Origin: Actinoplanes utahensis
GTDB lineage: Bacteria; Actinomycetota; Actinomycetes; Mycobacteriales; Micromonosporaceae
NCBI RefSeq assembly: GCF_016862455.1
Contig: NZ_BOMZ01000056.1
Location: forward strand, 1-36,257
DNA length: 36,257 bases
Direction: 5' to 3'
Under the pieces are notes generated by a model, which saw nothing but the letters and a program-made list of their open reading frames with translations, ran no database searches and was not told the origin of the DNA. Within the stretch, counting starts at the first letter, position 1. The number at the start of each line of letters is the position of its first letter. Shown in pieces: positions 22,830-31,620 of the stretch. The translations under genes and the position numbers were made by a program.

Positions 22830-24956
22830 ATGTCTCTACGCCGTACCTCCTCGGCGGTTGTCTCCGTCCTGGCCCTGGCCGCGGTGGGCGCCGTGCCCAC
22901 CGCGGCGGCCGCGCACGGCCGCACCCAAGAATTCCGCCGGCTCGCCACCTTCCCGGCCTACCTGAACACGTCGGCCGGCGACACCGCGGCGGCCGAGATC
23001 TCCACGGTCACCGAGGACGGCCGCACCGTCGTCTACACCGACAGCCCGGGCAAGCGCCTCGGCTTCGTCGACATCTCCGACCCGTCGAAGCCCCGGCCCG
23101 CCGGCACCCTGGCGGTCGGCGGCGAGCCCACCTCGGTGGCGCACCTGGGCCGGCTGCTGCTCGCCGGCGTGAACACCCGGACCAGCTTCACCGACCCGTC
23201 CGGCAGACTCGTCGTGATCGACGCCGCGTCCCGCCGGACCGTCCGCGAGATCGACCTCGGCGGCCAGCCGGACTCGGTCGCGGTGGCGCCGAGCGGCCGG
23301 TACATCGCCGTCGCCATCGAGAACGAGCGCGACGAGGACGTCGACGACGGCGCGATCCCGCAGGCCCCGGCCGGTTGGCTCGCCGTCATCGACACCCGGA
23401 CCTGGAAGGTCTCCCGCGTCGCTCTGACCGGTCTGTCGGATGTCGCGCCGACCGACCCGGAACCCGAATACGTCAGCATCAACTCCCGGGACGAAGCGGT
23501 CGTCTCGCTCCAGGAGAACAACCACCTCGCCGTGGTGTCGCTCCCCGCCAAGCGCGTTCTGTCCGACTTCAGTGCCGGCTCCGTGACGGTCGAGGGCGTC
23601 GACACCCTCGACGACGACCGGATCACGCTGGACGGGACGATCACCGCGAAGCGTGAGCCGGACGGCGTCGCCTGGATCACCGACGACCTGTTCGCCACCG
23701 CCAACGAGGGCGACTACGAGGGCGGCTCACGCGGCTGGTCGATCTTCAGCAAGCGGACCGGCAAGGCCGTCTGGGACGCCGGCAACACCCTGGAGCACAT
23801 CGCCGTCGCCCACGGCCAGTACCCGGACAAGCGCTCCGACGCCAAGGGCATCGAGGCCGAGAACGTGGCGTTCGCCCGTCTCGGCGGAGTCCCGTACGTC
23901 TTCGTCAACGCCGAGCGCGGCAACTTCACCGCCGTCTACGACGTGTCGAACCCGCGCCGGCCGAGGTTCACGCAGCTCCTGCCGACCGCCAACGCCCCCG
24001 AGGGTGTCGTCGCGGTCCCGTCGCGCAACCTGCTCGTCGTGTCCAGCGAGGAGGAGGACGCGTCGATCGGCATCCGCGGCTCGATCCAGGTCTTCGGGTT
24101 CGGCTCGCCGCGCACCGCGTCCGTGGTGTCCCGCAACGACATCCCCTGGGGCGCGCTGTCGGCGTTGTCGGCGGTTCCCGGCCGCCGGGACCGGCTCGCC
24201 ACCGTCACCGACGCCGTCTACACGCCGACCCGGATCCTCGGCCTGACCACCGGCGGCGTGATCGACTCCCAGATCACCGTCACCAAGGACGGACAGCCGG
24301 TGGGCTACGACGCCGAAGGGCTGGTGGTGCGCAAGGCAGGCGGTTACTGGCTGGCCGTCGAGGGCACCGGCGCCGGCAAGGACCCCGACCTTCTGGTACG
24401 CCTGAACGCCCGCGCCGAGGTGCAGGAGGAGATCCCGCTCCCCGCCGACGTCGCCGCCGCGATCACCGCCAACGGCCTGGAGGGCGTCACCGAGGCCGGC
24501 ACGAACGTCTGGGTGGCCGTCCAGCGCACCCTCAAGGGCGACCCGGTGAACACCGCCCGGATCGGCCGTTACGACACGATCGCCAAGACCTGGTCGTGGC
24601 TGCTCTACCCGCTCGACACCGCGCCCACCGGCTGGACCGGCCTGTCCGAGCTGGTCGCCGTCGACGCGGACACGTTCGCCGTGATCGAGCGCGACAACCA
24701 GCGCGGCGCCCTCGCCGCGATCAAGCGGATCTACACCTTCGACGTGCCGAAGACCTGGACCGGTACGCCCACCGTGTCGAAGAAGCTCGTCAAGGACCTG
24801 CTGCCGCTGCTCCAGGCCGGCAACGGCTGGGTGCAGGACAAGGTCGAGGGCCTGGCCGTCGCCGGGGACGGCCGCACCTACGCGGTCACCGACAACGACG
24901 GCCTCGACGACGCCACCGGCGAGACCGTCTTCCTGAACCTGGGCCGGCTGCTCTGA
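22830..24956 (+). CDS. Secreted esterase-like phytase-family protein
   Basis: A 708-residue exported protein. The N-terminus (MSLRRTSSAVVSVLALAAVG, then VPTAAAAHG) is a Sec signal peptide with likely cleavage after AAA near residue 28. Residues about 40-430 look like a beta-propeller of repeated strands (VDISDPSKP, VIDAASRR, GQPDSVAVAPSG, NVAFARLGGVPYVFVNAERG), as in choice-of-anchor or surface-associated propeller proteins. The C-terminal part (about 440-705) has GYDAEGLVVR, GLEGVTEAG, KVEGLAVAGDGRTYAVTDNDG and a closing FLNLG, typical of the phytase-like domain whose activity ranges from phosphate ester hydrolysis to unknown. Acidic clusters fit Ca binding. ATG at 22830 is 9 bp after the mptB remnant; its Shine-Dalgarno is weak. 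Substrate unproven. Confidence 0.85.
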   Translation: MSLRRTSSAVVSVLALAAVGAVPTAAAAHGRTQEFRRLATFPAYLNTSAGDTAAAEISTVTEDGRTVVYTDSPGKRLGFVDISDPSKPRPAGTLAVGGEPTSVAHLGRLLLAGVNTRTSFTDPSGRLVVIDAASRRTVREIDLGGQPDSVAVAPSGRYIAVAIENERDEDVDDGAIPQAPAGWLAVIDTRTWKVSRVALTGLSDVAPTDPEPEYVSINSRDEAVVSLQENNHLAVVSLPAKRVLSDFSAGSVTVEGVDTLDDDRITLDGTITAKREPDGVAWITDDLFATANEGDYEGGSRGWSIFSKRTGKAVWDAGNTLEHIAVAHGQYPDKRSDAKGIEAENVAFARLGGVPYVFVNAERGNFTAVYDVSNPRRPRFTQLLPTANAPEGVVAVPSRNLLVVSSEEEDASIGIRGSIQVFGFGSPRTASVVSRNDIPWGALSALSAVPGRRDRLATVTDAVYTPTRILGLTTGGVIDSQITVTKDGQPVGYDAEGLVVRKAGGYWLAVEGTGAGKDPDLLVRLNARAEVQEEIPLPADVAAAITANGLEGVTEAGTNVWVAVQRTLKGDPVNTARIGRYDTIAKTWSWLLYPLDTAPTGWTGLSELVAVDADTFAVIERDNQRGALAAIKRIYTFDVPKTWTGTPTVSKKLVKDLLPLLQAGNGWVQDKVEGLAVAGDGRTYAVTDNDGLDDATGETVFLNLGRLL

Positions 24957-24960
24957 CCTC

Positions 24961-25019
24961 CGCTGACACGGTGCCGGCCTCGACGTCAGCGCCGTGTCAG
25001 CGCGGCCCGGCACCGTGTC
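24961..25019 (+). promoter_or_regulatory. Competing inverted repeats before the ABC exporter
   Basis: Within the 67-bp gap before the ABC ATPase gene, CGCTGACACGG (24961-24971) can pair with CCGTGTCAGCG (24992-25002), while the overlapping GACACGGTGCCGG (24965-24977) can pair with CCGGCACCGTGTC (25007-25019). Both are perfect and mutually exclusive. They could serve as a terminator for the upstream gene, an RNA switch that exposes or hides the ABC start, or a repressor operator; the sequence does not decide between these. Confidence 0.55.
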
Positions 25020-25023
25020 CGGC

Positions 25024-25959
25024 ATGGACACCACCTATGCGATCCACGCCGAAGGGCTGGTGAAACGCTACGGCGACACCACCGCCCTGGACGGCGTCGA
25101 CCTGGCCGTGCGCCCCGGGACGGTGCTCGGCCTGCTCGGCCCGAACGGCGCCGGCAAGACCACCGTCGTCCGGATCCTGGCCACCCTGATCACCCCGGAC
25201 GCCGGGCACGCCGTGGTGAACGGCCACGACGTCGTCCGGCAGCCGCACCGGGTCCGCGAGCTGATCGGCCTGACCGGCCAGTACGCCTCCGTCGACGAGA
25301 CCCTGACCGGTACCGAGAACCTGCTGATGATCGGGCGGCTCCTCGGCCTCACCCGCCGTGCCGCGCACGCCCGCGCCGCCGAGCTGCTGGCCCGGTTCGA
25401 CCTGTCCGACGCGGCCGGCCGGGCCGCGGGGAAGTACTCCGGGGGCATGCGGCGCCGCCTCGACCTGGCCGCCGGCCTGGTCGGCGGGCCCCGCCTGCTC
25501 TACCTGGACGAGCCGACCACCGGCCTCGACCCGCGCAGCCGCAACGAGGTCTGGGACATCGTCCGCGACCTGGTCCGCGACGGGGTGACCGTCCTGCTCA
25601 CCACCCAGTACCTCGACGAGGCCGACCAGTTGGCGAACGAGATCGTGGTGATCGACCACGGCCGGGTCATCGCGACCGGCACCCCGGCCGCGCTGAAGGC
25701 CCGGACCGGCGCGCAGACCATGACCGTCCGCCCCGCCTTCGCCGACGAGCTGGCCCCGATCCGCGACGCCGTCGGCCGGGTCGCCATCGGCCCCGTCGAC
25801 GTGACCGCCGAGATCGTCTCGGCCCCGGTCAGCGACCCCGGAGCGCTCGCGAAACTGGTCCGCGACCTGGACGAACACGGGCTCGCCGTGGCCGAGCTGG
25901 CGCTGCGCAGCCCCAGCCTCGACGAGGTCTTCCTCAGCCTGACGGGAGCCCGCGCATGA
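25024..25959 (+). CDS. ABC transporter ATP-binding protein, DrrA type
   Basis: The 311-residue ATPase of a drug- or lipid-type exporter. Walker A is GPNGAGKTT (39-47), the Q-loop region is LTGQYASVDETLTG, the signature is YSGGMRRRLDLAAGL (about 139-153), Walker B is RLLYLDEPTTGLDP (about 158-171), and the H-loop lies in LLTTQYLDEADQLA. The C-terminal 90 residues form the extra domain of DrrA-like ATPases, ending SLDEVFLSLTGA. Its close relative exports daunorubicin, but the substrate here cannot be inferred. ATG at 25024 was chosen because the protein starts here as in relatives. The stop overlaps the permease start (ATGA), so the two subunits are coupled. Confidence 0.93.
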   Translation: MDTTYAIHAEGLVKRYGDTTALDGVDLAVRPGTVLGLLGPNGAGKTTVVRILATLITPDAGHAVVNGHDVVRQPHRVRELIGLTGQYASVDETLTGTENLLMIGRLLGLTRRAAHARAAELLARFDLSDAAGRAAGKYSGGMRRRLDLAAGLVGGPRLLYLDEPTTGLDPRSRNEVWDIVRDLVRDGVTVLLTTQYLDEADQLANEIVVIDHGRVIATGTPAALKARTGAQTMTVRPAFADELAPIRDAVGRVAIGPVDVTAEIVSAPVSDPGALAKLVRDLDEHGLAVAELALRSPSLDEVFLSLTGARA

Positions 25960-26780
25960 CCGACCGGAGGGAGGTCATGCGCGTTTCCGGTTTCTCTCGG
26001 GTCTCGCCGAGAGGGGGGACAGCGACCATGCCGCTGCGGAACACCGCCACCCTGGCCTGGCGAACCCTGGTCCAGATCAAGCACAACCCGTTCGAGCTGA
26101 TCGACTTCAGCATCCAGCCGATCATGTTCCTGCTGCTGTTCACGTACGTCTTCGGCGGCGCGATGGCCGGCAGCCCCGCCGAGTACCTGACCTTCGCCCT
26201 GCCCGGCATCATCGTGCAGAACCTGATGTTCGCCACCATGAACACCGGCATCGGCCTCAACACCGACATCACCAAGGGCGTCTTCGACCGGCTCCGCTCC
26301 CTGCCGATCAGCCGGTTCTCCCCGCTCGCCGGCCGGATCACCGCCGACGTCGTCAAACAGGCCTGGGCGATCGCCCTGCTCCTGGTGATCGGCATGATCC
26401 TCGGCTTCCGGATCGAGACCGGCCCGGCCGCGGCCCTCGCCGCCGTCGGACTGCTGCTCGTCTTCGCGGTCGCGCTGGCGTGGACGTCGGTGCTGGTGGC
26501 GATGCTGGTCAGCAGCCCGGAGAAGGTGCAGATCTTCGGGTTCGTGCTGTACTTCCCGATCACCATGGCCAGCGGCGCGTTCGTCGACCCGGCGACCATG
26601 CCCGGCTGGCTGCAGGCGTTCGCCGAGGTCAACCCGACCACACTCCTCGCCGACGCCGTCCGGGGACTGCTCAGCGGCGGGCCGGTCGCCGGGCCGGTCA
26701 CCTGGTCACTGGTGTGGTCGGCGGGACTCCTGCTGATCTTCGCCCCGCTCTCGGTACGGGCCTTCCGCCGCCGCGTCTGA
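25956..26780 (+). CDS. ABC-2 type permease, DrrB type
   Basis: A 274-residue membrane subunit with about six transmembrane helices, including IDFSIQPIMFLLLFTYVFGG, the helix around LPGIIVQNLMFATMNTGIGL, AWAIALLLVIGMILG and the closing WSLVWSAGLLLIFAPLSVRAF. The preceding EYLTFALPG and the interhelical ITKGVFDRLRSLPISR are hallmarks of the DrrB/ABC-2 family. It pairs with the ATPase to export a hydrophobic compound. The first 24 residues are atypical and encoded by sequence containing a small hairpin; a start at 26029 (MPLRNTATLAWRT) would match relatives better, but the ATGA overlap at 25956 and family length leave either possible. The GTGTGGA-type hairpin lies 12 bp after the stop. Confidence 0.9.
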   Translation: MTDRREVMRVSGFSRVSPRGGTATMPLRNTATLAWRTLVQIKHNPFELIDFSIQPIMFLLLFTYVFGGAMAGSPAEYLTFALPGIIVQNLMFATMNTGIGLNTDITKGVFDRLRSLPISRFSPLAGRITADVVKQAWAIALLLVIGMILGFRIETGPAAALAAVGLLLVFAVALAWTSVLVAMLVSSPEKVQIFGFVLYFPITMASGAFVDPATMPGWLQAFAEVNPTTLLADAVRGLLSGGPVAGPVTWSLVWSAGLLLIFAPLSVRAFRRRV

Positions 26781-26792
26781 CCCCCTTTCCGC

Positions 26793-26831
26793 GTGTGGGG
26801 TTCGGCCGCTATGCCGGCCCGAACTCCACAC
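26793..26831. terminator. GTGTGGA-type terminator hairpin, copy 2
   Basis: GTGTGGGGTTCGGCC (26793-26807) pairs with 26816-26831 with one mismatch and one bulge. It is 12 bp after the permease stop and overlaps the last codons of the convergent AfsR-like gene, whose C-terminus VEFGPA is encoded inside the right arm. Confidence 0.65.
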
Positions 26832-29800
26832 CGGCGGGAAGGGCGGTGTCCATGGTGATCCCGGCGGCGCGGCGGTAGGCGGACTCGAAACCCGTGGCGC
26901 CCAGCACGGCCCGGGCCTCGCGTTCCAGCCGGTCGGCCTCCGGATCGGAACGGTCGCGGGTACCGCGTACCGAATCGGCGGCGCCCAGCAGGAACGCCGC
27001 CCGCACCGGATCGCCCCGCCGCACCGCCAGATCCGCGCCGGCCGCCAGCACCGTCGCGATCACCGGCGAATCCCTCGTCCCGGACGCCACCAGCAACGCC
27101 TCCCGATGCAGCTCCGCCGCCCGCGCGAGATCCCCCGTCGCGCCCTCGGCCAGCGCGGCGGTGCTGCACGCCAGCGCCCGGAACTGCGGCGCCACCGGCA
27201 CGTCCGCGGTCAGCCGCAACGCCTCCACGGCCAGCTCGCGGGCCTCCACCGGGCGGCCCTCGGCCAGCGCGAGAGTGGCCTGCCCGTGCCGGACCGCCGC
27301 CAGGGTCTCCGGGCCGGCGGCGTGCTCCTCGGCCCGCCCCAGCAGCCGGCGCGCCCCGTCGGCGTCCCCGGCCAGCCACAACTGGTGCGCCAGCTTCACG
27401 GTCAACTGCGGCACCTCCTCCCGGGTGCCCACCTCCTCGGCCAGCGCCAGCGCCTCCCGCTGCCACCCGACCGCGCGGGCGAAGTCACCGTGGGCCGCCG
27501 CCAGATCGGCGAGCGCGGTCAGGGTGAAACCGGTGCCCCAGCGCTCGCCGGTCGCCCGGAAACCCGCCAGCGCGGCGAGCAGGCCGGCCTCCACCTCGTC
27601 GGTCTGCTCGCCGAAGTTGAGCCGGATGTGCTCGATGAACATCCGGGCCAGCGCCCGCAGCCACGGATCCGGATCCCGCAGCAGCTCCTCGGCGCCGCCG
27701 AACCCGTCCGTGCCCCGATCCCCGGAGGCCAACGTCACCAGCGTCGGCAGCAGCCGCAACACCGGATGGGCGGACCGGTCCCCGGCGGCCAGCTCCTCCG
27801 CCCGCCGCAGCGACTCCCGGATGTCGGCCGCGCTCATCAGGCCCTCGAAACCGTTGAGCGCGGTGTACGCGAACGCCAGCGCCAGATCGGACCGCTCCGC
27901 CTCGCCCGGCATGGCCAGCATCTCCCGGTACAGCGCGGTGCCCTCCGCCCGGTGCCCGCGCAACCACCAGTACCAGCCCAGGGCCGCGCCGAGCGCCACC
28001 GCCGTCGCCCGGTCACCCGCCCCGATCGCGGCCCGGATCGAGGCGTGCATGTTGTCGTGTTCCTCGCTCAGCCGGCGCAGCCAGATGAGCTGGTCCGGGC
28101 CGCGCAGATGCGGTCCGGCCTCCCGGGCCACGGCCAGCAGATGCGCGGCGATCGCCCGGCGCCCGTCCTCCGCCTCACCCGCCTCGGCCAGGCGCTCCAA
28201 GCCGTACTCTCGGATCGTCTCGAGCATCCGGTAACGCCCGTCCGCGCCCAGGACCAGCAACGACTTGTCCACCAGCGAACCCAGCGGATCCAGGTCGGGG
28301 CCGCAGACCCGCTCGACCGCGGTCACGTCCGCGCCACCGGGCAGCAGCGCCAGCCGCCGCCACCGGCGCCGTTCCGCTTCGGACAGCAGATCCCAACTCC
28401 AGTCGACGACCGCGCGCAGCGTCCGGTGCCGGGGCAGCGCGGCCCGGCTGCCGCCGGTCAGCAACCGGAACCGGTCGGCGAGACGGTCCGCCAGAACGGA
28501 GACCGGCAGCGTACGCAACCGGGCCGCCGCCAGTTCGATGGCGAGCGGGATGCCGTCCAGGGCGCGGCAGATCCGTACCACCGCGGGAGTGTTGTCCCGT
28601 GTCAGCGTCAGACCGGACGCCCGGTCCAGCAGCAAACGCACCGCCGGCGCCTCCGCCGCCGTGACCGGATCGGCGTCCGCCGGCGGCAGGCCCAGCGGCT
28701 CCACCGGGAACAGCCACTCACCCGGCAACCCCAGCGGCTCCCGGCTGGTGACCAGCACCCGCAGCCCCGGCGCGGCCCGCAGCAGCACGTCGGCGACCTC
28801 CGCGGCGGCCTCCACCAGATGCTCACAGTTGTCCAGGATCAGCAGCATCTCCCGCCCGGCGACCGCCTCCCGCAGCCGCGCCAGCGGGGGCAGCGTCTCC
28901 GCCGCCGGGCCCTGACCGGGCCGGCTGATCACCACCTGGACCCGCAGGTCCAGGGCGGTCAGGACGGCTTGCGGCAGTTCGGCCGGATCCCGTACCGGAG
29001 CCAGCTCCACCAGCCACGACGAACCCGCCAGCCGGGCACCGACCTCGACCGACAGCCGCGTCTTGCCGCTCCCGCCCGGACCGGTCAGCGTGACCAGGCG
29101 ATGCGCCCCGAGCAGCGCGGACACCGCCCGGACATCGGCCTCCCGGCCGACGAAGCTGCTCACCTCGGCCGGCAGGTTCCCGGGCCCGTGCTGCTCCCGC
29201 AGCAGATCCCGATGCAGCGCGGCCAGCTCCGCCGACGGATCGACCCCGAGCCCGTCGGCGAGCCGGCGGCGGGTGTCCTCGAAGACCGCCAGGGCCCGGC
29301 CCCGGTTCCCCGCCCGGCGCAGCGCCCGGATCAGCAGAACCGCCAGCGGCTCGTCCAGCGGATGCGCCGCGACGAGCGCCTCCAGCTCCGGAACCACGTC
29401 CCGGTGCGCCATCTCCCCGGCCAGCCGGGCCCGCCGCGCCGCCAGATGCAGACTCTCCAGGTGCGCCGCCTCGGGCCGGGCGACGTCCGGGAAGTCGAGC
29501 TCGCCCCGCCACAACTCCAGAGCCTTCGCCGGATCCGCCACCGCCAGCCGGGTGAACCGGTGCGCGTCCACCCGGTCCGGCTCGATGACCAGCCGATACC
29601 CGTTCGGCGTCGCCTCCACGACGAGTCCTGGCGCCGCCCGCCGCAACCGCGACACCAGCGCCTGCAGTGCGTTCCCCGCACCGGCCGGTGGCTCCGCGCC
29701 CCAGACCCCGTCGATCAGCCGGTCGGCGGACACGTTGCGGCCGGCCTCCAGGGCGAGCAGGACCACGAGGGTACGCAGCCGCTCTCCCGCCACCGGCAGC

Positions 29801-29853
29801 AGCGACCCGTCCTTGCCCCGGACCTCCACCGGCCCGAGCATCGCGATCTCCAC
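26809..29853 (-). CDS. AfsR/SARP-type regulator with BTAD, NB-ARC and TPR domains
   Basis: A 1,014-residue transcriptional regulator. An OmpR-type winged helix (about 1-90, VEIAMLGPVEVRGKDGSLLP then ERLRTLVVLLALEAG) is followed by the BTAD helical domain (about 95-240). An NTPase of the NB-ARC/AP-ATPase type follows, with Walker A TGPGGSGKTR near 262, Walker B LLILDNCEHL near 338 and the GIPLAIELAAARLRTLP motif. The last 450 residues are TPR-like helices. Large SARPs of this kind, such as AfsR, control secondary metabolism and need nucleotide binding to oligomerise. GTG 29853 is chosen because the DNA-binding domain starts there; sequence upstream is repetitive. Phosphorylation or ligand input cannot be seen. 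No biosynthetic cluster is in the window; the adjacent DrrAB-type exporter is convergent. Confidence 0.92.
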   Translation of the reverse strand: MEIAMLGPVEVRGKDGSLLPVAGERLRTLVVLLALEAGRNVSADRLIDGVWGAEPPAGAGNALQALVSRLRRAAPGLVVEATPNGYRLVIEPDRVDAHRFTRLAVADPAKALELWRGELDFPDVARPEAAHLESLHLAARRARLAGEMAHRDVVPELEALVAAHPLDEPLAVLLIRALRRAGNRGRALAVFEDTRRRLADGLGVDPSAELAALHRDLLREQHGPGNLPAEVSSFVGREADVRAVSALLGAHRLVTLTGPGGSGKTRLSVEVGARLAGSSWLVELAPVRDPAELPQAVLTALDLRVQVVISRPGQGPAAETLPPLARLREAVAGREMLLILDNCEHLVEAAAEVADVLLRAAPGLRVLVTSREPLGLPGEWLFPVEPLGLPPADADPVTAAEAPAVRLLLDRASGLTLTRDNTPAVVRICRALDGIPLAIELAAARLRTLPVSVLADRLADRFRLLTGGSRAALPRHRTLRAVVDWSWDLLSEAERRRWRRLALLPGGADVTAVERVCGPDLDPLGSLVDKSLLVLGADGRYRMLETIREYGLERLAEAGEAEDGRRAIAAHLLAVAREAGPHLRGPDQLIWLRRLSEEHDNMHASIRAAIGAGDRATAVALGAALGWYWWLRGHRAEGTALYREMLAMPGEAERSDLALAFAYTALNGFEGLMSAADIRESLRRAEELAAGDRSAHPVLRLLPTLVTLASGDRGTDGFGGAEELLRDPDPWLRALARMFIEHIRLNFGEQTDEVEAGLLAALAGFRATGERWGTGFTLTALADLAAAHGDFARAVGWQREALALAEEVGTREEVPQLTVKLAHQLWLAGDADGARRLLGRAEEHAAGPETLAAVRHGQATLALAEGRPVEARELAVEALRLTADVPVAPQFRALACSTAALAEGATGDLARAAELHREALLVASGTRDSPVIATVLAAGADLAVRRGDPVRAAFLLGAADSVRGTRDRSDPEADRLEREARAVLGATGFESAYRRAAGITMDTALPAGVEFGPA

Positions 29854-29939
29854 CCGTCGATTCTCCCGCCCTCCGCAACCACCTCCCATCCGGCCGCCCC
29901 GCTGCCCGCCGCCCCTGCCGTCCTGCCGCGCCGGCCGTC

Positions 29940-30014
29940 CGCCGTTCCACGCGGCGCCGCCGTGCGCCGTTCCACGCCGCGCCGCCGTGCGCCGTTCCAC
30001 GCCGGCCGGCGGCG
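29940..30014. repeat. 25-bp direct repeats between SARP gene and ydcF-like gene
   Basis: CGCCGTTCCACGC begins at 29940, 29965 and 29990. The first two copies span 25 bp each and differ mainly at the middle GG/CC; the third is complete only over its first 14 bases. They lie in the 208-bp divergent gap, about 90 bp upstream of the SARP-type start, a place where direct-repeat operators of such regulators can occur. The 25-bp period does not fit the usual 11- or 22-bp spacing, so they may simply be a short satellite. Confidence 0.65.
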
Positions 30015-30061
30015 ACCCCGGCTTCCGCCGGGCGTTCCGGGCCGCTGGCAGACTGATCACC

Positions 30062-30721
30062 GTGGAGTTCGAGGTGCTGGCCGGAAGTCACGGCCTCGTG
30101 CTGGACGAGGTCGCGCACGTCCTGGTGCCCGGCCACGGCCGTGACCCCGACGCCACCGGCCTCACTCCCGCCGGCGCCGACCGCTGCCGGACCGCGCTGG
30201 CCCTGCACGAACGTCTGGGCCGGGGCGGGCTGATCGTCTGCGCCGGATACAAGTCGCCGGTGGACGGCAAAGGCGCGGACTGGACCGCCCCGGACGCCCC
30301 CGGCGAAACGTTCCGCGGAGTCCCGGAAGCGGACCTGATGCGCTCCTACCTGATGGCGGCCGGCGCCGACCCCGCCGTCATCCGGGTCGAACGGCACTCC
30401 GTCGACACCGTCACCAACCTGCTGCGCGCCGAACACGAAGGCCACTTCGGCGACGGCCGGCCGGTCGCGATCGTCGCCCAGCGCGGCCATCTGCGCCGGA
30501 TCCTGTCGGCGGTGGCCCCGCGTACGCTGCGCCGCCCGTACCTGGGCGTGGTCGTCCCCGCCGCCGGCCGGGCCCGCGAGAACCTCCTCGCCACCCCGGT
30601 GAGCCGCCTGATCAGCGCATCCCTGCCGGCCGACCCGCTGGCGGCGATCGCTGAGGCGACCCGGCGCTCGGAACTGCTGTGGAACGCCGCCCAGCGCCTC
30701 GGCAGACGCTCGTACCACTGA
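30062..30721 (+). CDS. YdcF/ElyC-type DUF218 family protein
   Basis: A 219-residue protein of the DUF218 family (YdcF, ElyC, SanA). Recognisable elements are HVLVPGHG near residue 19, a helix with TPAGADRCRTALALHE, LIVCAGYKSP, the DTVTNLLRAEH motif and RGHLRRI. There is no signal peptide or membrane segment, which sets it apart from ElyC and SanA and makes it more like cytoplasmic YdcF. ElyC affects envelope polysaccharide assembly and YdcF binds S-adenosylmethionine, but the enzymatic function of the family is unclear. GTG at 30062 lies seven to ten bases after CAGACT, a plausible -10 for a leaderless message; there is no Shine-Dalgarno. Confidence 0.8.
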   Translation: MEFEVLAGSHGLVLDEVAHVLVPGHGRDPDATGLTPAGADRCRTALALHERLGRGGLIVCAGYKSPVDGKGADWTAPDAPGETFRGVPEADLMRSYLMAAGADPAVIRVERHSVDTVTNLLRAEHEGHFGDGRPVAIVAQRGHLRRILSAVAPRTLRRPYLGVVVPAAGRARENLLATPVSRLISASLPADPLAAIAEATRRSELLWNAAQRLGRRSYH

Positions 30722-30783
30722 GGATCCGGCGCCGCCTCCGGCCGGGGCTGCGGACCGGCGCCGGACCACCTACTGTCCCGTCC

Positions 30784-31173
30784 ATGATCGAGAGATTGAC
30801 CGACCGGTGGCGGCGTGAGACGACCGCGGAGGCGGCTGCCGTCGCGGCCGGAACACTGGCGCCGGGCGAGGCGTACGCGGCCCACTGGTGGCCGGAGGAC
30901 TTCGTCGCCCGCGTCGAGGCCGTCCTGGCACGTTACGAACAGGACATCGCCCGGATGGATCCGCACAACGACGCGGAGGTCTGGGCCGCGGTCGAGCGTG
31001 TGGTCGAAGGGCTCAACGAGGCGGATACCGGCGAGATCGAGACGACGACGCGGGAGGAGCTGTGCGAATACATCGACGGCGCCCTGACCGATGCGGGCGT
31101 CGACGTCGAGGCGCTGACCGGCCGGCGCGGACTGGACGCCGCGGAGCTGACCGACCAGTGGCGTGACTGGTAG
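30784..31173 (+). CDS. Hypothetical acidic protein (129 aa)
   Basis: A 129-residue soluble acidic protein that I do not recognise. It is rich in Glu, Ala and Trp (several Trp, including HWWPEDF), with predicted alpha-helical segments such as VEAVLARYEQDIARMDP and AEVWAAVERVVEGLNEADTG. No signal, membrane helix or metal motif is seen. The ATG at 30784 has TACTGT about six bases upstream, a possible -10 for leaderless translation, and the coding pattern starts there rather than at the in-frame GTG further upstream inside the neighbouring gene. It follows the DUF218 gene by 62 bp, and may be its own unit. Confidence 0.7.
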   Translation: MIERLTDRWRRETTAEAAAVAAGTLAPGEAYAAHWWPEDFVARVEAVLARYEQDIARMDPHNDAEVWAAVERVVEGLNEADTGEIETTTREELCEYIDGALTDAGVDVEALTGRRGLDAAELTDQWRDW

Positions 31174-31227
31174 GCATGCGAGACGGCGGCCACACCGGCC
31201 GGAGCCGGTCGTGACCGCCGTCGTCGT

Positions 31228-31602
31228 CAGGCGCGAGCGTCAGACGAGGAGAGCAACGGGGCCCGCACACTGAACGCCACGATCGGGCAGCTGGCCAACT
31301 ACTGGGCCGAGACCCGGGACAAGGGCGATCCGGAGAAGTCGCCCGCCGTGGCGGCGCTGGCCGAACTGCTGTTCATGGGCCGCAGTGCCAAGGCCGGTTT
31401 CCATCAGAGAGCGATGGGCCGACGCCGACCGGAGCCTCGTTGTACGCTCCGGCCCCACCATGGGGCCTTCCCACGACGGCCGTGTACCGCTGCTGGAGGA
31501 CGACGACAGCGCCCTGGCGTAGCGATGGGTGTGACGGTCGCTCTCGTGGCGTACCGTCGATCGCGGCGGCCGGTGTCTTGCGGCCCGGCCGCCAACCCCT
31601 GA
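31228..31602 (+). pseudogene. Orphan gene fragment in an accessory gap
   Basis: Between the hypothetical gene and the XRE gene (31174-31620), one plus-strand frame reads as real protein for about 60 residues (LNATIGQLANYWAETRDKGD, then PEKSPAVAALAELLFMGR and SAKAGF). It then turns into low-quality Arg/Pro sequence and ends at 31602. No start codon with a ribosome-binding site precedes the good part; a GTG at 31348 lies in its middle. I do not recognise the family. The rest of the gap holds no other feature except the inverted repeat just before the XRE gene. A truncated gene is the best reading. Confidence 0.4.
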
Positions 31603-31609
31603 CCGCAAG
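31577..31609. promoter_or_regulatory. CTTGCGG/CCGCAAG inverted repeat before the XRE gene
   Basis: CTTGCGG (31577-31583) and CCGCAAG (31603-31609) form a perfect seven-base inverted repeat overlapping the region just ahead of the Shine-Dalgarno of the XRE gene. The TTGCGG core recurs in the motif cluster after that gene. It could be an autoregulatory site or a leader hairpin. Confidence 0.4.
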
Positions 31610-31620
31610 CAGGGAGTGAC

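Noticed and set aside
27106..30144. 1,012-codon plus-strand frame over the AfsR-like gene
   Set aside because: Arg/Gln/Pro-rich antisense shadow of a gene with clear DNA-binding, BTAD and Walker motifs.
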